A stretch of 42,043 bases of DNA from Coriobacteriia bacterium (lineage in GTDB: Bacteria > Actinomycetota > Coriobacteriia > Anaerosomatales > SLCP01). How positions within the stretch are numbered: the first letter of the stretch is position 1. The stretch is not shown here. The stretch spans positions 1-42,043 of the forward strand of contig JAHYJI010000007.1 of the NCBI GenBank assembly GCA_019429145.1, given 5' to 3'. The text below holds more notes on this DNA, generated by a model. That model did no database searches, was not told the DNA's origin, and saw only the letters and a program-made list of their open reading frames with translations.

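Noticed and set aside
41989-41991. GTG as the start codon of the giant gene
   Set aside because: The frame is open upstream to the window edge, no ribosome-binding site precedes it, and the upstream residues fit the end of another A-type unit.

Overview
The window comes from a GC-rich bacterium. Every gene I can support is read from the minus strand, so transcription runs from high to low coordinates. The lower 5.8 kb holds a housekeeping block in the order tRNA-Leu, tig, clpP, clpX, valS. The ClpX pore, hinge and LGF-loop sequences resemble those of Actinobacteria. A single clpP next to clpX, with valS directly behind, suggests a deep actinobacterial lineage such as Coriobacteriia; that placement is inference. 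No outer-membrane or type I secretion gene is visible.

About 84 percent of the window (6865 to the right edge) is one uninterrupted reading frame of at least 11,725 codons. It is still open at base 42043, so the N-terminus, any signal peptide and the promoter lie outside. It encodes a giant, Asp/Gly/Thr/Val-rich, almost cysteine-free modular protein with the composition of an extracellular calcium-binding adhesin or matrix protein. From N to C it contains: ten ~170-185-residue A units with EF-hand-like loops; beta-rich segments; thirteen B units in two blocks; a long amphipathic beta-rich segment; a first RTX block; F units and RTX-like beta-roll; Calx-beta-like domains; two pre-peptidase-C-like (PPC) domains; sixteen E units with a G-[DEQ]-x-W-x-[IL] signature; a cadherin-like domain; three G units; a large second RTX block; and two concanavalin/laminin-G-like domains at the C-terminus.

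The most interesting signal is how these modules are joined. They are not only in tandem. Several are nested inside one another: a Calx-beta-like fold is spread over about 5.3 kb, with two PPC domains inside it, one of which is itself split by eight E units. An F unit is split by three G units, another F junction by a cadherin-like domain plus a small beta module, and a beta-rich domain appears to be split by eleven B units. Modules therefore seem to have been inserted into surface loops of older modules, keeping the frame each time.

Between the giant gene and the housekeeping block is a 310-residue membrane protein with two transmembrane helices and a helical outer domain. A perfect 10-bp inverted repeat, probably a terminator, separates it from the giant gene. 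Downstream, tig, clpP, clpX and valS are spaced by 13 bp, a 4-bp overlap and about 19 bp, so they probably form one operon for co-translational folding, proteolysis and translation. valS runs off the left edge after 780 codons.
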